A DNA stretch of 64,000 bases from Takashimella koratensis. Its lineage: Eukaryota > Basidiomycota > Tremellomycetes > Trichosporonales > Tetragoniomycetaceae. A program made the translations under genes and the position numbers. Location: NCBI GenBank assembly GCA_003116875.1, contig BCKT01000001.1, forward strand, positions 1,545,486-1,609,485, read 5' to 3'. Position 1 is the stretch's first letter. The number at the start of each line of letters is the position of its first letter. The notes below the pieces were generated by a model. That model was not told the origin of the DNA, did not search any database, and saw only the letters and a program-made list of their open reading frames with translations. Positions 57,123 through 64,000 of the stretch are shown piece after piece.

Positions 57123-60100
57123 ATGCAGGCGCCCGTCCTGACAAAGTGCTCGCCCACTATCGTGCGGTACGAGACCGCCCCGGCCACCGACGCCGAGTGG
57201 CTCGAGGCGCTCAAACTGTATGTCCCTCTATAGTGGCCGATTGAATTGGTCATCTTTCCGCCCATCTCATCGCATCTGCACCTACCCGAGCCAAAGCTGA
57301 CCAACAACCAATTCCTACCTGCTCACAACTTCACTCCCACGTCCCATATCTCCCACTCCCGCCTGGACCTCCCTTCCCCCCGCTCTCTCCCCTGCATGCT
57401 CCCCTCCACAGGTACGGGCGAGACCGCGAGTCTCGGCCAAACGACCACTCGGCACTCCTCATGGGTCCTGACCCGGGCACCGACAGCGTCTGTCCAGCAG
57501 CAGGGCCCTCTCGACTCCTCGTCCACTCTGAACACCTAGGCAGCCCTCCCAAACGGCAGTCTATCCCCCACCCCGAAGGCGAGGACGGAGAGGGCAGGTC
57601 AACAACGCCTCCGCCAATGGCAACGCCTTGGGGTGTCGCCGTTGAGAAGTCGATTCAGGATCAGGTCAGTCTTCATTTCCGAGCTCGCTCTCTTTCCTCT
57701 TATCCACGTTTCATCCCTCACCAGCGCTGACATGTCTTCAACCTCCTTACATTTACCATGCATCGTTCCCGGATTCCCCCCTTGACTATTGCCGCTCTCC
57801 TTTTGCAGATGGTCGAGGAAGGCCTGGAGCCCAACAGCTACACATGGACTCTTGGCATGCCGCGTGCTCGCAGTCCCGCGGTCGGCGACGAGGACTCGGC
57901 CGAGATCGAGCGCCTACGACTTCGCGAATACTTTGAGGCCAAAGGCTATTTGTGTGCTTCCAGACCGTCCCGTGCGACGCGCGTTCACCGCAATCGCGCA
58001 ATCAGGCGGCTAGGTCTGTTGACGGGTGAAAAGGAGGAGGCAGAGCGTCGAGCTGTGATTGCAAAGTATGCAGAAATGGCACAACAGGCAAGTCGTCGTA
58101 TCCGCTCTCCCATCTCTTTTGCGCTCTTTTCTCATCGTGCCCTCGTGGTCCATTCAATGACGACTCTATACAAACATCCTTCTTTTGTCTGAATCCAAGC
58201 TGACGACTCTTCCTTTTCCCTCGGCTATCGGGCTTGCAGATCTTCCAAACGTCCAAAGCAACCGTATCTATCCTCCAAGAAGATGCACACCACATTTACG
58301 GCCCGGATCCCGAAGTACCGTTCCACAGCGTCGAACTAGGCGAGATGGCATGCAGCCATGTTGTTGCGCAATCAGAAGATTCGTGCTTCATTATCGCCGA
58401 CCTTTCACTAGACTGGCGGTTCACGGGCAACCCAATGAGAAAGAAGTTTGGCAACAAGGTATGTCGCACAACTTTCTATCTTTATCCCAATCTGACTATT
58501 CAATGTCTTGGCTCACCGCGTGGTATAGTTTTACGCAGCTGCCCCATTGAGATACCGACGCCCAGGTTTCCCTCCCGTCGATATCGGCACACTAGCATTG
58601 TTTGACGTCAACCCAAGAGAGACCTTTGACATGCGTGATCGCATGATCTTGCTCAATCTCGCCAACATGCTTGTTTTCCAACTCGCCACTCTGGTGAGCG
58701 ACGCCTCTTCTCTCTCTTATCGGTTAATACGCTGACTCTGAATGCAGCAATCTGAGATCACGGCGAAGAAGTCGTCGGCGATGCACGAAGCGACCATCTC
58801 GTTCCTTCGACGTTCGGTAATCCCAGATCACCTCAAACCATCACTCAATCGCGAGAAGAATAGGGAGAAGGAGAGGAAGCGCGCAAGTGACAAGTCGACA
58901 AAACACAATCTATCCAAGAGCACCGTCAAGAAAAATGGCGAGGTCGATGGTGCACAAAAGTCGGGTGAAAGTGGCGCCGAGGATGGGTTGTCTGCCCTTC
59001 CAAGCTCTCTTGATGTACCGGGCAGTCACGATGTCAAGTTGAGGCGACCATCTTCGGCGAAACCGATCAAGCGGCCGCCTCTGCATGCGACGAAGACTGG
59101 GCCGAAAGACACGAAGAATGCAAAAATGCAGGAGAGCGTCGCGGAGAAGCAAATGTAGGTTTGATCAACGACAAGAGGGGATCAAGCTCACCACCTGCTA
59201 CAGCTTTACCGATGCCGCTGCCACACTACGTCAAATCCTTCAAGCCGACGCCGTAGCCATGGTTGACACGCACGAGTTCCAGTTGTTCATCCGCAAATCC
59301 GATGCGACATCAAACGGGGTGCGCGACTTGAACACGAAAGAAGGCATCGTCAGCGATTTCTTACAAGGTAAAGCGTGGCCTGCCAATATCGAGCCCGTCG
59401 TCAACTACGTCCGCAAGAGTACCAGCCCAGGTGTCGCGATTCTCGGCAGTGATGCCGCCCCTGGTTCCGAGTTCCACTTTGACCGACCCGACGTACCCGA
59501 CACGATGACCCAGTTCATCAAGACATATCTGACGACGCGTCACTTCTGGTGGGACCGCGAGGAGCAGGATGGATTTGGATCAAGTATCATGGGACTCATG
59601 CCCGACTCGAGTCAGACAGTTCTCGCGGTGCTCTTCATGGCCTTTGACGGAACGGTCAAGTACGCGACGTTTGCCTCGTGGAATACACCACCCTCGGCCT
59701 TCGGGGACGGTAACCGGACCGCGCTGCCGTTCGTCTGGATCCTGGGTAGCACCTTGCTCGCTTCCATGGCGATTAGGAAGATTCGGATGATGGAGCAGAG
59801 CCAAATTTCGTACTCCAATCTCCAGGCGCACGAGCTGCGTACACCTTTGCACCAGATCCTCGCGATCACGCAGTTACTTCGTTCCGCCATGTCCGACCTT
59901 GCCGACCAACCCGCCGCCAGTGCCGAATCATCCCTCACGACCGTGCAGCAGATCCGCGACCTGCTGCCCTTCCTTGACGCGATCGACACCAGCGGTAAAA
60001 CGCTCCACGGGATTGTCGATAACATTCTCTCTTTCCTCGACCTAAAAGCTAAGGACGGGCGAGCGGACAACCCCGGTATCATCTCGAGCCCCTCGGGTGC

Positions 60101-62242
60101 ACCGCAGACATTCGAGTCCATGTTCGAGGAGCTTATCCATGAGGCTTGCGAGGAGGACAAGCGCGGACGCAGGGCCAACGGGCAACCAGCGAGTCGAATC
60201 GAAACCGTCTTCGAGATCATCCCGCCCTTGCTAGGAGAGCAAGTAACCGAGGATGCCGGAGGAGCATTGAGGAAGGCACTGGGCAAAATCATCTCGAACG
60301 CGTACAAGTATATCGAGAACGAGGGTTGTGTTGAGATCTACGTCGATGATGTGCCGAGCATGCTCCCCCCGTCTGGATACGAAGATGTGAGCGAGTTGTC
60401 TCAAGTGATGAGTTGTGTCAACTGACAAATTTGCAGCTCTCACTCCAGCAATGGGTGAGCATCAAAATCGTTGATAACGGCCGAGGCATGTCGGTCGACT
60501 TTGTGCGTGATAAGCTTGGCGAGCCATGGGCCAAGGAGGACCTGTACGCAACGGGCTCGGGATTGTCGGTCCACCTCGCGTACCGTATCATCGACCTTAT
60601 GGGTGGGCGGATGGAGATCTCGTCTGCTCCCGGTGCTGGCTGCACGGTCACGCTCGAGGTGCCTGTCCCACGCAGACCCGTGTCTCTTCCCTCCTCGCCG
60701 TCTCTCATTGAGAGCGCCGCGCACCTCGCGTCTCACCCAGACGACCTTCACGTCGGACGCAAGGTAGCGCTCTTTGGGTTTGACGCCAACGAGGAACGAC
60801 CCGAGAATGGTCTCAGTCGCCTCGGAGCCTGCCTCGAGCGCCAGTACACCAAGCTCGGGTGCAAATTCGTTCCTCTCATCGAGGCCGAGCTCGTTGTTGC
60901 CGATGCCAGCATCGAGGAGAAACTCAACGCCGCGGGACTGTACGATTTGTTGCATTCGGGCGTGGAGGTGGTTTATCTGGTTGGAGAAGAGCACGAGGCG
61001 TGTCCTGTGGCAGTGAAGCGAGCGCACGAGAAGGGGATCCGAGTGAGGCGGTTCAGAAAACCTGCGACGCCAAGCCACCTCCGCGAAACACTGTACCCGG
61101 GTCAAGCCAAGGCTCTTCGTCACCCTGGTCGAGGCGCCGTCCCGGTGAGCGCACCTGAATCGGTCGACTCGCACGGAAACCCGGCGTCCAACCCGGACGT
61201 CCCGCCCGCTGCGGCCGAGCGCAGGACGCACTTTGCTTCGAAAGCCCTCACGCGGTCGGAAGAGGAAGCGGCGAGTGCGGGAGGACTCGGATCGGCTCTC
61301 GTTGCGTCAGGAGGTGGGTCGTCGCCTGCTGGGTTCATGCCGACAGCGTTGTCGTGGAAGCCCAAGGGTATCTGTGTGGAAGAAGCGGTCGCGTCATTGT
61401 GCCTTGGAGACTACTTTTCGTCACGCAGGAGGTCGAGTCGACCCAGTTATAACAGCCTGCAGAGGACGCCGTCGAATGGGTCATCAGCGAGGGAGTCGGG
61501 TACAGGTACGGGAACTTCAGCGTCAGGGGGTTACGTATCGTACGAGACGACTCCACCGAGGTCGGACGGAACGCCAGCCACCGAGTCGAGTGAGCGCTTC
61601 GATGATGGACACCACAATCATCACCACAGACACCGTCGTTCGGATTCGAGTCCCAACGGTGTATTCGACGACGAGCACGATGACGAATCCGAAGACGAGC
61701 CGACTACACCGGAGACGGTCAAAGTCCTAGTTGTCGAGGACAACATGATCAACCGCAAGATCCTAGTCAAGATCCTCTCGTCCAAACTCGCTATCGAAGT
61801 CTGCGAAGCCGAAGATGGTCAAGCGGCTGTCGATATGTTTAAAGACTTTACATCCCCCGCCATCGTCTTGCTCGATATCAATATGCCGAGGATGGACGGG
61901 TACACTGCCGCTTCGGAGATGCGGGCGATCGAGAAAACGAGGTTATCGAGCCTCGCGTCGATCTCGACAGATTCGAACGGGACAGGGTCGGGGTCGTCGG
62001 CCCCAACGCCGTCGACGGCAGCGAGCAGTGCAGGGCCAGAGACACCGCCAATGGCGTCCCCGCTGAGCCCGTTCGCCACTCGTCCGTCAAGGATCATTGC
62101 GGTCACCGCGCTCGGAAGCGAGTCAGAGAAGAGGAGGGGACTGGTAGAGTGTGGGATCGATGATTGGTTGGTCAAGCCTTGCGCAAAGGCGACAATCACG
62201 AAGGTGGTTGAAGAGGCAAGGCTCGAATTGTTGAGCCCGTGA
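57123..62242 (+). CDS. Hybrid histidine kinase with GAF-like sensor and two receiver-like regions
   Basis: Two-component phosphorelay sensor, probably soluble since no membrane segment is evident. Eight exons (57123-57217, 57412-57664, 57809-58087, 58240-58458, 58529-58693, 58748-59154, 59204-60386, 60437-62242) give 1468 residues. A GAF-like sensor region spans about 210-660, interrupted by a Lys/Ser-rich loop (58840-59150). The phospho-acceptor His is near 682 in AHELRTPLHQ. The ATPase domain has an N box (KIISNAYKYIE), G1 (DNGRGM) and G2 (TGSGLSVHLAYRI). After it, KVALFGFD... (about 975-1080) resembles a receiver without its Asp. The C-terminal receiver is intact: VVEDNMINRK, the phospho-Asp near 1347 (LLDINMPRMDG) and KPC. 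A Ser/Gly/Pro loop of about 55 residues interrupts it. Intron 3 begins with GC instead of GT (CAG|GCAAGT at 58088). Confidence 0.9.
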
Positions 62243-62589
62243 GAAGGCCGGGGTAGGGGAAGGGGAGCGGCGGCTGGACCGTAACTCGATAATGATGTGG
62301 GCACCTTGAGGCTAGCCGTGATTGATTCTGATTCAAATGCTTCATGTCGTGTGGCTTTGTCTCTGCTTTGCTTTCTTCTTTTCGGGCTTTTAGGTGTGAA
62401 GTAATGTAGGTAGGAAGGGATCGATTGTATGCCCGATGAGCTTGAGGCTCGATGTATGTCTCTGTACCTCTTTTGTAAATAGGTGGAAGACGATGTGGAA
62501 TATGCAACGAATGATGGGATACATGCAGTCTCATAACATTGCTACCTCCCCTTTCTTCATCGGCGCAATGGCAAGTACTTTACATTATA
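62243..62589. other. Convergent 3' region
   Basis: 347 bases between convergent stops. It is AT-richer, as expected for 3' ends. No gene is seen. Confidence 0.5.
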
Positions 62590-63791
62590 TCATCTAAAGC
62601 GCTGGCTGAGATAACTAAAATTGATCGCGTACTTTAACCCCAATTCCTTTTCCTCCAACTCATCTACCCATTCCTCATTACTAGCCGAGTTTATAAGGTT
62701 CATCTCGTCCTTGAGTCGCTTCATCGGAAAACCCGGGATATGGATTTTGTATTTGGTTTCCTGGACGAAGAGTTCGCTGACAGAGACGTGAATAGGAGAC
62801 GGCGTGTTGGGTGGAGTTGCCTTATCGTCATAGTTGATGGTGACTCCGAACATGTAAGTTGTCGGCGCATGAGCCCCACCCCGATTCGACATACTGACTT
62901 GGACCACACGTCGAGCTTCGTCTGCCACGAAAGCTCGAAAGGTGATAATCTTGCGAGAAGACCAATCGCTGTCTTTTTCAGAACTCAATGAACTTGCTTG
63001 ATCCGCGCGCTCGTCCGTCGTAGCTGCCTCAAAATGCTGCTGCTCTTCGGACCAAACTAGATGTTGAGTGTTTGACGGATTGATGTTGACGACGGACATC
63101 GACTGGACGTTCTGAGGGTTTTCAGGAGCGAAAACCAGCCTCAAGCTGAATCCGTCTGTTTCATCAGCATAGTAAATGGAAAAGGATGTGTTACATACAA
63201 ATCTTCTTGTTGGTCATCAGGTCAATCTCGAATACCATCTTTGCCATTACAGTGGTTGGAGAAGCGTTTGGAATCGCAGGAGTTGTGTCCGTAGCGGGAG
63301 TGAGAAAAGCATCAGGAGTTGTAGTGGTGTGAGTATGGGAGACATGAGTAGACGGGGCGGAAGGAGTTGGGGCCTCGGACCTGAATGATGTTGCAAGGAG
63401 CCTGAAAGATATTTTTTTGGAGGAAGGCTGCAGGAGTTGACCGACAGCTGAGAATGGCGGTCAATACTAGGGTCAGGAGAAGTGTTGACTTCAATACTCA
63501 CGCCGAGACAAGAACGTCTGTAAGAGCAGATCTCAGCAAAGTCTACTCCTGTTGAGCTTGTCTGAAAATGACACCTACTGCCGCTCCACTCAAGCTCAAC
63601 CTCCCTCCAAGTATATTCATCGCCGCTTCTTCATTTGGCAGCTCTGCATAATCGTCAAGCTCTTCTTCCATGACTATTGGATGCGGATCTCGGAGAGACA
63701 TATCGGCAAGGTCGGCCCCGATCTCACTCAGAGAGAGTGCTTGGTTATCGTAGTCGTCGATGATACTGGCAGGAAGATGTATCGGCTGCAT
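62590..63791 (-). CDS. Hypothetical protein, unrecognised
   Basis: The well-supported coding parts are 63791-63579 (71 codons: MQPIHLPASIIDDYD..., acidic, ending SLSGAA before a GTAGGT donor) and the last two exons, ending at 63199 (PTPSAPSTHVSHTH, then MVFEIDLMTNKKI) and spanning 63155-62590 (YGFSLRLVFAPENPQ to the stop). The C-terminal 190 residues alternate hydrophobic and polar residues like a beta-sandwich. Landmarks are VVNINPSNTQHLVW, RKIITFRAFVADEARRVVQV, YMFGVTINYDD and PIHVSVSELFVQETKYKIHI. Between them a mini-exon near 63517-63498 and an acceptor at 63402 (CTTTCAG) keep frame, but this joint is uncertain. No signal peptide or membrane segment is seen. No family recognised. Confidence 0.6.
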
Positions 63792-64000
63792 GACTGGGGC
63801 TGGGGGTCGGTGGTATGTGATCGGTAGTCTGTGGTATGCAGTCCGCAATCTGTGGTTTGTAGTCTGTAGTCTGTGGGCTGTGCTCTGTGATCGGCGGTCC
63901 TTAGTGAGTGTTCGGTCTGGGTGGTCAGTTGTTGGTGGTCGGGAGTAGTCAGAGGTAGAGGCAAGTGCTCAATTCATCACCGCCGTTGGCCGAACCTACT
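63792..64000. repeat. Degenerate GTAGTCTGTG-type repeats upstream of the last gene
   Basis: Between about 63805 and 63915 imperfect, closely spaced copies of a unit like (C/G)TGTGGT(A/T)TG or GTAGTCTGTG follow each other. They lie in the presumed promoter of the leftward hypothetical gene. Confidence 0.5.

Overview
The window is nuclear DNA of an intron-rich fungus. Genes carry many short (about 45-100 nt) GT-AG introns with CTRAY-like branch sites, use Kozak-type ATGs and lie on both strands. An Aurora kinase, AFG2, LAS1, PIG-F, IPK1, a CAP10-type (GT90) glycosyltransferase, a CHFR-like ubiquitin ligase, a GPI-anchored chitin deacetylase and a hybrid histidine kinase together point to a basidiomycete, most likely a tremellomycete yeast. 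The taxon is an inference. Exon models were joined by hand from splice signals. Every complete model of a recognised family gave a total coding length divisible by three, which is a strong internal check.

Layout: 1-1689 (-) 5' part of the ribosome-biogenesis AAA ATPase AFG2; 2352-5627 (+) CHFR-like RING/PBZ E3 ligase without a visible FHA domain; 7474-12802 (+) large disordered protein with a folded C-terminus; 13426-14639 (-) PIG-F/GPI11; 15044-16881 (-) Aurora kinase; 18680-19045 (+) small Gly/Tyr-rich protein; 20174-28828 (-) a 2666-residue reading frame joining an Msb1/Mug8-like region, an inositol-pentakisphosphate 2-kinase and a 1.3-kaa acidic tail; 29498-33017 (-) GT90/CAP10 glycosyltransferase; 35834-38049 (+) secreted metallophosphoesterase, preceded by an 81-nt run of C; 38301-40131 (-) LAS1; 40373-41192 (+) CBP4-like mitochondrial assembly factor; 42030-43660 (+) OCH1-like GT32 mannosyltransferase.

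From 43.9 to 51.1 kb lies the most unusual part: a tandem array, all on the + strand, of at least six diverged paralogues of one small (about 200 aa) protein family that I cannot assign. Members share an N-terminal F-x-V-P-x-x-W-like motif, a central hydrophobic V-Q-L-L-like motif, and a C-terminal C-x2-C followed 32-37 residues later by H-C or H-H, probably a zinc site. Two copies (47169 and 49451) are open. Three are broken by one frameshift or stop each, and one is a shortened relict. The array looks richer in A/T than its flanks and behaves like a lineage-specific birth-and-death gene cluster.

Beyond it come a GPI-anchored polysaccharide deacetylase (51208-53081, -), a 4-kb gene-poor stretch, a hybrid histidine kinase with a degenerate second receiver domain (57123-62242, +), and an unrecognised gene (62590-63791, -). 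Several genes serve the cell surface and secretory route (PIG-F, GT90, OCH1-like, chitin deacetylase, phosphoesterase), but they do not form an obvious co-regulated cluster.
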